This document shows positions 26,284-34,667 of a DNA stretch of 64,000 bases, piece after piece. Source of the stretch: an uncultured Polaribacter sp. (GTDB taxonomy: Bacteria; Bacteroidota; Bacteroidia; Flavobacteriales; Flavobacteriaceae); the NCBI RefSeq assembly GCF_947501385.1, contig NZ_CANMVP010000006.1, forward strand, positions 1 through 64,000. Reading direction: 5' to 3'. How positions within the stretch are numbered: the first letter of the stretch is position 1; every line of letters begins with the position of its first letter. Under the pieces are notes generated by a model, which ran no database searches, was not told where the DNA came from, and saw nothing but the letters and a program-made list of their open reading frames with translations. The translations under genes were made by a program, and so were the position numbers.

Positions 26284-26997
26284 TTACAACTTATTTTTCT
26301 CAATACTCTCAAAAAAGATGTTTTTATAACTATTTCCAAGCGGCAATTCTTTTTCGTTGATTTGCACTCCTGTAGAACTTGTTTTTTCTATATGCTGCAT
26401 TGCCACAATATAAGATTTATGGATTTGCGTAAACATCTGTTTTGGCAAACGGTCATTCATGTATTTTAAGGTACTGTAAGTTATTATCTGCTGTTTACTC
26501 ACTAAATGGATGGCTACATAATTTTTTAAGCCTTCCAAATACAAAATCTCTGAAATGTATATCTTTTCGAAGTTATTTTTTCCATTTGTCTTTATAAATA
26601 ATAATGTTTCATCATTCGGCTTATCTTTGGGTGCTGTATTTAAAATCTTTACTTTAGATACTGCTTTGTAAAAACGCTCAAAATCGAAAGGCTTCAAAAG
26701 GTAATCTACCGCATTCAAATCATAACTTTCTAAAGCAAATTGTGGATATGCTGTTGTAAATATAATTTTGATGTTATCATCTACAATTTTAGATAACTGA
26801 ATGCCAGTTAAATTAGGCATTTGAATGTCTAAAAACACTAATTCTATCGGGTTTGTTTCAATAATTTGTAATGCTTCTAATGCATTTGTTGTGGTGGCAA
26901 CCAATTCTAAAAACAACACTTTTTGGATATATTTTTCTAACAAGCGTATTGCTGGCGGTTCGTCGTCTACAATGATGCATTTTATGACTTTTTCCAT
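26284..26997 (-). CDS. LytTR-family response regulator (second pair)
   Basis: 237 residues: receiver domain with DDEPPAIRLL, phospho-acceptor Asp in LVFLDIQMPNLTG, IIFTTAYPQFALE and LLKPFDFERF; LytTR domain with ISEILYLEGLKNYVAIHL and FTQIHKSYIVAMQHIE. It overlaps the upstream kinase by 16 bases, a coupled two-component operon. It is only distantly similar to the regulator at 22975-23676, so it is a separate system rather than a local duplicate. Confidence 0.93.
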   Translation of the reverse strand: MEKVIKCIIVDDEPPAIRLLEKYIQKVLFLELVATTTNALEALQIIETNPIELVFLDIQMPNLTGIQLSKIVDDNIKIIFTTAYPQFALESYDLNAVDYLLKPFDFERFYKAVSKVKILNTAPKDKPNDETLLFIKTNGKNNFEKIYISEILYLEGLKNYVAIHLVSKQQIITYSTLKYMNDRLPKQMFTQIHKSYIVAMQHIEKTSSTGVQINEKELPLGNSYKNIFFESIEKNKL

Positions 26998-28007
26998 ACT
27001 GGCATTTTAAGGTAGGTACTAAAATAAGGTGTTTTATCACAATATACTAATTGGTAGTTTGTATTAAAAAGAGTTAATAATCTGCGTTTTATATTCTGAG
27101 TGCCTATGCCAGATTCCATAAATTTTTCTGAACTTAGGGTTTTATTTTTGGTGGTTAAAGTGATATACTGTTCGTCTATTTGAAGCTTTATACTAGCTGG
27201 ATTGTTTTTGTCATTCACAACCCCGTGTTTGAATAAGTTTTCTATAAAATGCACTAAAATAAGTGCGGGTATCTGTTGATTTTTTACTTCCCCTGTAGTT
27301 TGAAAATCCACCGAAAAATCATCTTCAAATCGTTTTTGAAAAAAATGAATATACTCTTTTAAAAATTTAATTTCATTCGCTAAAAACACCACATCTTTTT
27401 GAGAATCGTAAGTTACATAACGTAACAGTTCGGACAGCTTGTGAATGTCTTTAGCGGTCTCTGGTTTGTCATCTATTAATTCTACGTAAAAAGCATTGAG
27501 TGTGTTGAATAAAAAATGAGGACTTATTTGAGATTTTAGAAAATCTAATTCGGCTTTATTGTAATCTCTAGTCTCTAGAAGTTTTATTGCCAAATACACT
27601 AATGTGCTATATAAAATAGGTTTTATTGCATAATAAGAGTTGTCAAAAACATAAAAATATAATCTTCTTGAAGGTTCATAATAATTATGGATTCCGATAC
27701 TATGAAACAAGATAATTTCTTCTAATACATATCGAATACCTGCAAATAGCAAAAGCATAAATGTTACTGCGATTAAAAACTGAATACTCTTTTCTTTTTT
27801 AATATATCTAGGACAAACAATTTTAAAATTAATAAAATAAATGCTGATAGCAGTTATAAAAAAAGTGGCTTTAAACAAGAAAACTTCGGGCACAAAGTTT
27901 TCTAATAGTTGTTTTTTACCTCCAAGAACTAAATCTTGAAAAAGCTCCATTACAATTAAAAATGCCCCAAGAACTATATGGTATTTCCATTCTTTTTTGA
28001 TGTTCAT
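26982..28007 (-). CDS. LytS-type sensor histidine kinase (second pair)
   Basis: 341 residues with four membrane segments (about residues 10-30, 45-64, 76-97, 115-140), the phospho-accepting motif LKSQISPHFLFNTLNAFYVE, and HATPase blocks LVHFIENLFKHGVV and GIGTQNIKRRL. The sensor part has no large external loop. The ATG lies just 207 bases from the divergent lipoprotein gene at 28215, which could be a target. Its stop lies inside the regulator gene, so both are made from one transcript. Confidence 0.92.
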   Translation of the reverse strand: MNIKKEWKYHIVLGAFLIVMELFQDLVLGGKKQLLENFVPEVFLFKATFFITAISIYFINFKIVCPRYIKKEKSIQFLIAVTFMLLLFAGIRYVLEEIILFHSIGIHNYYEPSRRLYFYVFDNSYYAIKPILYSTLVYLAIKLLETRDYNKAELDFLKSQISPHFLFNTLNAFYVELIDDKPETAKDIHKLSELLRYVTYDSQKDVVFLANEIKFLKEYIHFFQKRFEDDFSVDFQTTGEVKNQQIPALILVHFIENLFKHGVVNDKNNPASIKLQIDEQYITLTTKNKTLSSEKFMESGIGTQNIKRRLLTLFNTNYQLVYCDKTPYFSTYLKMPVWKKS

Positions 28008-28214
28008 GTGACAAATATATCTTTAAATAATTAAAATTTTTCCGCTTAAATACATACTCGACATTTTACAGGATAAAACCCTAAAATCATACAACAAAAA
28101 TAGAGGTTGTGTGTAATTTATATTTCATGGAGTCGTCTGCTATATTCGTCAAAAAGTCACAAACTTAAAAACTTTTTCGAATTACTTTTGAAGCAAACAA
28201 TTTAAACTCATAAC

Positions 28215-29069
28215 ATGAAAAAATTACTTCTACTAATAAGTTTGGTTCTTGTGTCTTGTAACAATCAGCCAGTTGCTAAAAAATTAAATACAGATAAAAA
28301 CACTTCAAAAAACAAAAAACTCGAAGTATTGCTTGTAGGCTCATCCCATTGGAACAATTACAATAGTGAAGGTCTTGACGTTGCGCAAACAAATGAGATT
28401 GACATCCTTTCTAGTAAATATCAAAGTGATTTAAACGAAATCGTAGAAAAAATAAAAGTATTTAATCCTGATAAGATTTTTGTTGAAAGAACACTCAAGT
28501 ATCAGCCAAAACTAGATTCTCTTTATCACCTCTACACTACTACTAATTGGGGTAAAGGGCGAAGAAATGAAATTTACCAACTTGGTTTTAAAGTAGCCAA
28601 GGAATTAAAACATCTAAAAGTATATGGAGTTGATTTTAGAAATACTCAATTCCCTTATGACAGTTTAATAAATTCGATGGAAAAGGCACATCAAACAGCA
28701 CTAATTTCTTCTTTTCATGAGGATATAAAGCAATTCGAACAAAACTATAATACACTTATTTCTGAAAAAAAATCTCTTAAAGATATTTTCTATTTTTTAA
28801 ATGATGCTGAACAACGTAAATTGGGTTTGGCTTGGTATTTAAATGGTGCCAATAAAGGAGGTGATTTAGAGAGTACCGTGGGTTCTTTTTTAGCGTCTGA
28901 ATGGATTAAAAGAAACATCTATAGCTACGGATTGATTCAAAAGTATACCGAATCGAAAGATGAACGCATTATGGTTTTAATGGGTGCAAGTCATATTGCA
29001 GTTTTAGAAAATTTTATAGCGATACATCCAGCATGGAAAGCCATTGGATTGAAAGAAATCATGGAGTAA
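28215..29069 (+). CDS. DUF5694 / TraB-like lipoprotein
   Basis: 284 residues. Leader of 15 residues ending VLVSCNNQ, a clear lipobox, so the protein is membrane-anchored outside the cytoplasm. The core VLLVGSSHWNNYNSEGLDV, then KIKVFNPDKIFVE, KELKHLKVYGVDF and MVLMGASHIAVLENF follows the TraB/PrgY-like EreA fold of DUF5694, with paired GxxH motifs (GSSH, GASH) probably binding metal. Possible hydrolase; substrate unknown. Divergent from the LytS/LytTR pair. Confidence 0.75.
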   Translation: MKKLLLLISLVLVSCNNQPVAKKLNTDKNTSKNKKLEVLLVGSSHWNNYNSEGLDVAQTNEIDILSSKYQSDLNEIVEKIKVFNPDKIFVERTLKYQPKLDSLYHLYTTTNWGKGRRNEIYQLGFKVAKELKHLKVYGVDFRNTQFPYDSLINSMEKAHQTALISSFHEDIKQFEQNYNTLISEKKSLKDIFYFLNDAEQRKLGLAWYLNGANKGGDLESTVGSFLASEWIKRNIYSYGLIQKYTESKDERIMVLMGASHIAVLENFIAIHPAWKAIGLKEIME

Positions 29070-29131
29070 ATGGTGTTTTAATTGTAAAATAGTATTGATT
29101 TATTAGTATCCTACGACCATTCAAATAAATT

Positions 29132-29168
29132 AAAAGGTCGTCTAAAAAAAAATTAGACGACCTTTTTT
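29132..29168. terminator. Bidirectional intrinsic terminator
   Basis: AAAAGGTCGTCTA / nine bases / TAGACGACCTTTTTTT forms a 13-bp stem with T-runs on both strands. It lies between the convergent DUF5694 and OmpA-family genes and should end both transcripts. Confidence 0.85.
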
Positions 29169-29204
29169 CATGAAACAACCTCTTCTATAACAAAGAAATT
29201 TAAT

Positions 29205-31244
29205 TTATTTTTGTGGTATTACATCAATAATAACAGTACGGTTGTAAGATCTTCCTTCTGGAAGTTTATTACCAAAAGGGGCTGCGTTTAAATTCTCGCC
29301 CAATCCTGTAGTTTCAAACCTTACACCAGTCCTGCCTAATTTAGACACAGCGCTTTGTAAAATGGTTTTAACATTATTAGCTCTTCGTAGAGACAATGCC
29401 AAGTTATAAGCTTCTTCCCCAATGCTGTCTGTATAACCGTGGATGATAACTTTTGCATTATTTGCAATTTTTGGAGCTATAATCTCTGTTAAATATTTAT
29501 CATCCATTGCAATTGTACTCTCGTCATCAAATTCATTAAGAATGCTAAATCTCATTCCTTCTTCAATTTTAGAAGGTGTCCAAAGCACAATGTGTGCAGA
29601 AGATTCTTTTGTTATAACATCGCCGTTTTTGGTGGTTCCAATCATTTTCATGGTGTAGTCTCCTTCAGGATTTGTTCCTAAAATAGCTTTTCCAGGAAGA
29701 CTTATTTCTTCTTGTGTATAAGGACCAAAATTTTGTATCCTACCATCTTTATCTGTAATCTCCATTTTCCAAGAAGCAAAGGCTTCCTCTTCTGTTGCAG
29801 CTTTAAAAGTTACATAACTGTTAATTGGCGCTTCCTGAACTCCTACAAGTACTACGGGTCTTAATGGTGCAGCAGGACCACTATGAAATTCCATTAATAA
29901 AGCAGAAGAATTACTTTCAATAGAAACTCTACGGTCACCTGCTTGAAGCAATGCCAATTCTTTTGTAACACCTGCTTCTAATGCGGCTATTTTTGGTTTG
30001 TTTCTTCCTTCAATTGCAATTCTTGAAGCATTAATAGCAAATACATCTACTAGATATTTTTGAACGGATTCTGCCATGAGTCTTCCTGCTGTTGAACCAT
30101 TTTCTGAAGATCCAACCAAAGTAATTGTTGAGGTTGGATTTTTATCCATACGATCCCCAAGAATATTTAAAATATTATAATACACCGTCATGGCACGTTT
30201 TGAACGACCTGCCAATTTGGTATTTGGCGCAAATACTTCAACTTGATCTTCCTTAAAGTCTTTTACCTGATTTTTATTCAATAGCACATAACGATTTGAA
30301 ATCTCTGTAGACTCTTTTTCGAAATAAATATAGTTGCGCAAAGGGAATGTTTCTGTTACACGAAGTTCTCCAGGAACGTTTAGAGGTGAGATAACCGTAA
30401 ATTTGGCTTCGGGAGCTATGATGATTAATTCTTCTACATCTTCTTCTTCAACCTCTAGAATTTTTCGTCCAACGCCCAATTTAAGCACAACACCAGCTCT
30501 TACTGTAGTAATGTTCCAAGTTTCTATGGAACGTGGATATTGACCAAAATAAGGTTGAAAAGCGACAAAAGGTGAAAGTACCCATTGTGTTTTACTAGTT
30601 GTTTTAGACAAAGAAACATCATACCCTGCACCAACTTGTAAAGAGACAATCGTTTTTTCTACATCACTAAAATCGTCTGTGACATCTGCTGGGGCAACTT
30701 GATTTGGAAAATCTGGATTTGTTCCTTGTTGATATGAAAATGCTTTATTTAGATTGAAAGCAAATCGTGGTCCACCATACAAATAAAAATTAGACTTAAA
30801 TGGCGCAAAACGCAAACTAGGTTCTACTGTAAAATAACTCAAGTCGGTTGACAGATCAGCGGGACAATTACAATCGGTCAACTGTTGATCAAAATCACCT
30901 TTACGGCTGTCTAACCCTGCTTGTAAAATAAATCCAAATCTAGTATTTGGTTTGTAAAATTCTATACTTGGCGCAAGAAATACCCCTGTACCAAAACCTT
31001 TATGAAAAGTTACGGGAGGCGTAAAATTAGCATTCAACTGTTGTGTTGAACCATCATAGAAATTAAGGTTTGTACCTCCAGCAATACCAAAGTACCAAGA
31101 GGGTTTTGAATATTGAATTTCTTGTGCTTGAAGTGGTGATGCTATTCCCGTTAAAATCAAAGCACCAATAATCAAGGTTTTTAGAGTTTGTTTAAGGGAA
31201 CTCACAAAGGGCAACGTGTTTTTTATAGTTGTTTTATTTTTCAT
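29205..31244 (-). CDS. OmpA-family outer-membrane protein with N-terminal beta-barrel
   Basis: 679 residues. A signal-like leader with a hydrophobic core near 18-40, a beta-barrel-like region to about 260 (SFEYSKPSW.., GGPRFAFNL, VGAGYDVSL), a beta-rich middle, and two OmpA-like segments: one around 330-445 (TITLVGSSENGSTAGRLMAE) and a C-terminal one with KVIIHGYTDSIGEEAYNLAL SLRRA, the peptidoglycan-binding signature. It probably links outer membrane and cell wall. Encoded 69 bases downstream of the ice-binding lipoprotein gene, likely the same operon. Confidence 0.85.
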   Translation of the reverse strand: MKNKTTIKNTLPFVSSLKQTLKTLIIGALILTGIASPLQAQEIQYSKPSWYFGIAGGTNLNFYDGSTQQLNANFTPPVTFHKGFGTGVFLAPSIEFYKPNTRFGFILQAGLDSRKGDFDQQLTDCNCPADLSTDLSYFTVEPSLRFAPFKSNFYLYGGPRFAFNLNKAFSYQQGTNPDFPNQVAPADVTDDFSDVEKTIVSLQVGAGYDVSLSKTTSKTQWVLSPFVAFQPYFGQYPRSIETWNITTVRAGVVLKLGVGRKILEVEEEDVEELIIIAPEAKFTVISPLNVPGELRVTETFPLRNYIYFEKESTEISNRYVLLNKNQVKDFKEDQVEVFAPNTKLAGRSKRAMTVYYNILNILGDRMDKNPTSTITLVGSSENGSTAGRLMAESVQKYLVDVFAINASRIAIEGRNKPKIAALEAGVTKELALLQAGDRRVSIESNSSALLMEFHSGPAAPLRPVVLVGVQEAPINSYVTFKAATEEEAFASWKMEITDKDGRIQNFGPYTQEEISLPGKAILGTNPEGDYTMKMIGTTKNGDVITKESSAHIVLWTPSKIEEGMRFSILNEFDDESTIAMDDKYLTEIIAPKIANNAKVIIHGYTDSIGEEAYNLALSLRRANNVKTILQSAVSKLGRTGVRFETTGLGENLNAAPFGNKLPEGRSYNRTVIIDVIPQK

Positions 31245-31312
31245 TATTTCATGAATTTAAGTTTATCAAATATTTTTTAAAATATTCCCCCCGAAGGGAG
31301 AACATCTAAGTT

Positions 31313-33061
31313 TTATTCAGGTTTAACAACACTGTTTGCGTTTAATGTAACCGCTGTTTGTGCTAATAATCTACCATTAACGGTTGCTCCTGTATTTAAA
31401 GATATTAAGGTTTTAGACAAAATATTTCCTTGAAACTGAACAGTTGTTCCAAGTATGGCACCTGAACCTGCTACTAACCAGTAAATATTTTCTGCTTTTG
31501 CACCGTTTGCCAAAGTAATAATGGCATTGTCTGCTACTGTAAGGTCTTGGTCAATTTGAAATACAAACATTGCGCAAGGGTCACCGCCACCATCTAAAGT
31601 GATACCGTTTGTTATAGATAGCCCTGTGCTCCATTTGTAAACACCTGCAGCCAACGTTTGACCATTAAGGTTTCCAACCAACAGTTCAGTGGTGTCTGGA
31701 GCCAACCCGTTTCCTGTGGTAAATGCAGTTCGCATATTATCTACAGCAGTAACTAAATTAGCCGGTGTTGGGTTTGCATAACCTGGAGCATAAACTTTTC
31801 CGGTTACTAAATTTGAAGTAGCAAAAGTGCTTCCTGCTACATAATTTAAAGCAAATCCAGTAATAAAGGTTGCTGCCGCTGGGCTTATTCCCATATCACC
31901 TGTAATAGAAGTTGTACCTGTAGTAGATATTGCTGATTCAGCCAATATGACGTAATTACCAGCAGTTCCCAAATCTACCGCTGGGGTACAAGTAGGCGGT
32001 GGAATTACACTAAAGTTTGCCGTGATTTCTTTATCTGCATCCATCAATACATTTAATGGATCGTCATTTCCAGTAGCATCTAAGCTCCAAGAAGTAAATT
32101 CATATCCCGAATCTGGGATAGGATTCAATACGACCATATCTCCAAAGTCATAAGTTGCTTGATTTGGAACAATTTCTACCATACCGTTTAAAGCATTTAC
32201 AACTAATGTAAAAGTGTTAATGTCAAAGTTTGCAACCAAAGCAGTAGCTTCATTTAATGTAAATGTATAAGTTGTATTGGTGGATACTTCCACTCCTGCT
32301 GCTGTCCAGTTTACAAAAGTATATCCTGTATTTGCAGTTGCCATTACTGTTACATCAGTACCTTCATCAAATACACCGTCTCCAGCGGTTGTACCGCCAA
32401 TAGATGGGCTTGATGATAAGTTTACAGCAAATTGAATTCGACTATAATTTGCAACCAGAGTAGTATTTGCATTCAATGTAAATGTATAATTTTCATTTGT
32501 AGAGACTTCCACTCCTGCTGCAGTCCAGTTTACAAATTCATATCCAGCATTTGCTGCTGCTGTTACCGTTACTTCAGTACCTTCGTCAAATACACCTCCT
32601 CCGGTAGTTACACCGCCAATAACTGGATTCGATGATACTACTACAGTATATTCTGGTAAAGGAAGAACGGTTACAAATGTCCAAACGTAATCTTCTTGTA
32701 AAGCATTTCCTCTTAAATCTTTCGCTAATGTTTTAATTGTAGCAGTATATTCTGTATTTTCATCAAGAAGTGATGAAGGCGTAAAAACCGCTGTAGAATC
32801 GGTATAACTAACCGTTCCATTTATCAATGCACCCGATGCAACAGTAAATGAAGCCTCTGAAATTGTTAAAGGATTCATTTTCTCGTTAAAAGTTGCTGTA
32901 ATAATTTGGTCAAGAGGCACATTAGTAGCGAGATTCTCAGGAATTGTTGAATTCACAAGAGGGCAAACACCATCGATTTGTTCGAAATCATCATCTGCAC
33001 AACCTGAAAATAAAAGAACAATTGCAAATGCAAATGTTGCCAATAATTTTTTAGTGATCAT
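31313..33061 (-). CDS. Ice-binding (DUF3494) lipoprotein with Ig-like and InlB-type repeats
   Basis: 582 residues. Signal and lipobox LLFSGCADDD (Cys at 20); a Big_5/SbsA-like Ig domain (about 33-130: TIPENLATNVPLDQIITATFNEKMNP in part); three InlB-B-type repeats (about 135-350; GGGVFDEGTEVTVTA AANAGYEFVNWTA and relatives); and a C-terminal DUF3494 beta-solenoid (about 365-582: LGTAGNYVILAESAISTTG, TGDMGISP, GNLNGQTLAAGVYKWSTGL). DUF3494 proteins bind ice and inhibit recrystallisation or hold cells on ice. Lipid anchoring plus spacer repeats suggest display on the outer surface. First gene of a two-gene unit with the OmpA-family protein. Confidence 0.9.
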   Translation of the reverse strand: MITKKLLATFAFAIVLLFSGCADDDFEQIDGVCPLVNSTIPENLATNVPLDQIITATFNEKMNPLTISEASFTVASGALINGTVSYTDSTAVFTPSSLLDENTEYTATIKTLAKDLRGNALQEDYVWTFVTVLPLPEYTVVVSSNPVIGGVTTGGGVFDEGTEVTVTAAANAGYEFVNWTAAGVEVSTNENYTFTLNANTTLVANYSRIQFAVNLSSSPSIGGTTAGDGVFDEGTDVTVMATANTGYTFVNWTAAGVEVSTNTTYTFTLNEATALVANFDINTFTLVVNALNGMVEIVPNQATYDFGDMVVLNPIPDSGYEFTSWSLDATGNDDPLNVLMDADKEITANFSVIPPPTCTPAVDLGTAGNYVILAESAISTTGTTSITGDMGISPAAATFITGFALNYVAGSTFATSNLVTGKVYAPGYANPTPANLVTAVDNMRTAFTTGNGLAPDTTELLVGNLNGQTLAAGVYKWSTGLSITNGITLDGGGDPCAMFVFQIDQDLTVADNAIITLANGAKAENIYWLVAGSGAILGTTVQFQGNILSKTLISLNTGATVNGRLLAQTAVTLNANSVVKPE

Positions 33062-33639
33062 AATTTGAGGCTTTAAAGTTCATATTTTTTGTTTTTGTGG
33101 TGAAAAAAATTCACAGTACAACAAAGATGGGTGTAATTAAAGATGAAAGCATTACATGATTTTGACAAAAAATTATATAATTACAGATTAAAACCTATAA
33201 GAGAAGATCAAATGATTTTTTAGCAAACCGAAACTTAGCGAATTTTAAGAAAAAAAATCATTCCGTTGTATGGTTACAGAATGGTGTTCGTATAAAGGAA
33301 CTCAAAACTTTGTATTTACTTACAAAATTTTCCATTTGAAGTAATGCCAGTATTTTCCGCGTTACTTCTTATTAAATATAATAATTCCTCGATACTTTCC
33401 CTAAAGTAAAGCAAGCTCACTAATGCATGTTATTTGCTACTCTAAAAGGATCTTTTACTTTCTTATATACTTACAATACGAAAAAAAAATCTTAAAAAAC
33501 TAAAAAAGGTTAGAAAATACAGCTATTTTTATTTTTTTGTGTACCTTGGAACTACTTAAAAAAACAAATACATATTTGTATAACCCCCTTTACTAGCTAG
33601 ACTCTCTTAGTCTATTCGTGAAAATTAATATATAAATAC
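33062..33639. other. 578-bp regulatory gap between divergent units
   Basis: Holds the divergent promoter regions of the ice-binding/OmpA unit (minus) and the AraC/regulator/kinase operon (plus). Very AT-rich with several A/T tracts (33480-33545). I see no complete gene and no clear palindrome beyond AAATACATATTTG near 33570. A dedicated operator could not be picked out by eye. Confidence 0.5.
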
Positions 33640-34206
33640 ATGAACCTTTTCTTTAAATTTGACTTTCATATCGTCTGTAAAAAAGTATTAGAGGATAAGT
33701 TGAATGCCCTAAACTTAGATTACGAACTCTTAGGTTTTGGTGAGATTGAACTGAAAAAAAAATTAACGCCAAAAAAATACCTCGCGTTAAACGCTTCTTT
33801 AAACGATTATGGTATTGGAATAATAGAAAGCCAGAAAGGTATTTTGGTTCAAAAAATAAAAGATTATATTAAAGATATGGTTTTTAATGAGAAGACCAAC
33901 GTAAACGTAAAAAGCTCGGTGTATTTATCTGAAAAACTAGGCCACAGTTATAGTTATCTTTCCAGCTTATTTACTGAAGTTACCTATTCGTCCATAAAAA
34001 ACTTTATCATTATTCAAAAAATAGAATATGCAAAACAGCTTATTTTAAATACAGAATTAAATTTAACCGAAATTGCATTCAAGCTTAATTATTCAAGTGT
34101 CGCACATTTAAGTACTCAATTTAAAAACACAACGGGTATTACGCCTACTGCTTTTCAGCGAATTATTTTTAAAAGAAGGGAAATTTCTCAACAAAAAATC
34201 AACTAG
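33640..34206 (+). CDS. AraC-family transcription regulator (HTH)
   Basis: 188 residues. The C-terminal ~100 residues form the double HTH of AraC: LSEKLGHSYSYLSSLFTEV and LTEIAFKLNYSSVAHLSTQF followed by KNTTGITPTAFQR, the family signature. The N-terminal ~85 residues are short, not a cupin; they resemble the small N-terminal part seen in flavobacterial regulators linked to response-regulator genes. Lies 14 bases upstream of a receiver gene, in an operon with a PAS kinase. Confidence 0.88.
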   Translation: MNLFFKFDFHIVCKKVLEDKLNALNLDYELLGFGEIELKKKLTPKKYLALNASLNDYGIGIIESQKGILVQKIKDYIKDMVFNEKTNVNVKSSVYLSEKLGHSYSYLSSLFTEVTYSSIKNFIIIQKIEYAKQLILNTELNLTEIAFKLNYSSVAHLSTQFKNTTGITPTAFQRIIFKRREISQQKIN

Positions 34207-34220
34207 ATATTTAACAGCTT

Positions 34221-34667
34221 ATGCAACCCAATTACATACATATAATTTTAGCAGATGATGATGAAGATGATCGACTTTTTTTTACCGATGTCTTTGAAGA
34301 ATTAAAAATTAATACAAAAGTTAATACTTTTAATGATGGTGAAGATCTCATGAATTACTTAAATAAAGTAGAAACTATTATGCCTAATGTTCTTTTCTTA
34401 GATTTAAACATGCCAAAAAAATCAGGAATAGAGTGCCTGACCGAAATTAAGGGCATTCATAAAATGTCTGAAATAGCCATTGCCATTTACTCTACGTCAG
34501 CCTCAGAGGAAGATATAGAACAAACCTTTGTACTAGGTGCGAATATTTATATTAAAAAACCAGATAGTTTTGAAAAATTAAAAAAAGCACTTTCGGAAGT
34601 AGTGTCTATTAATTGGCAATATCATACCAACAATTTAAATAAAGATAACTTTTTATTGCGACTATAA
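34221..34667 (+). CDS. Single-domain response regulator (receiver)
   Basis: 148 residues, only a receiver domain: ILADDDEDDRLFF, phospho-acceptor Asp in NVLFLDLNMPKKSG, Ser/Thr in IAIYSTSASEED and Lys in IYIKKPDSFEKL. No output domain, so it probably relays phosphate or binds a partner. Between AraC and the histidine kinase (the kinase ATG follows its stop without a gap). This RR type is often found beside bacteriophytochrome-like kinases. Confidence 0.92.
   Translation: MQPNYIHIILADDDEDDRLFFTDVFEELKINTKVNTFNDGEDLMNYLNKVETIMPNVLFLDLNMPKKSGIECLTEIKGIHKMSEIAIAIYSTSASEEDIEQTFVLGANIYIKKPDSFEKLKKALSEVVSINWQYHTNNLNKDNFLLRL

Noticed and set aside
26037..26339. 100-residue minus-strand frame as a gene
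   Set aside because: It overlaps the end of the LytTR gene in another frame, is rich in Ile, Lys and Phe as expected of AT-rich shadow frames, and matches no motif.
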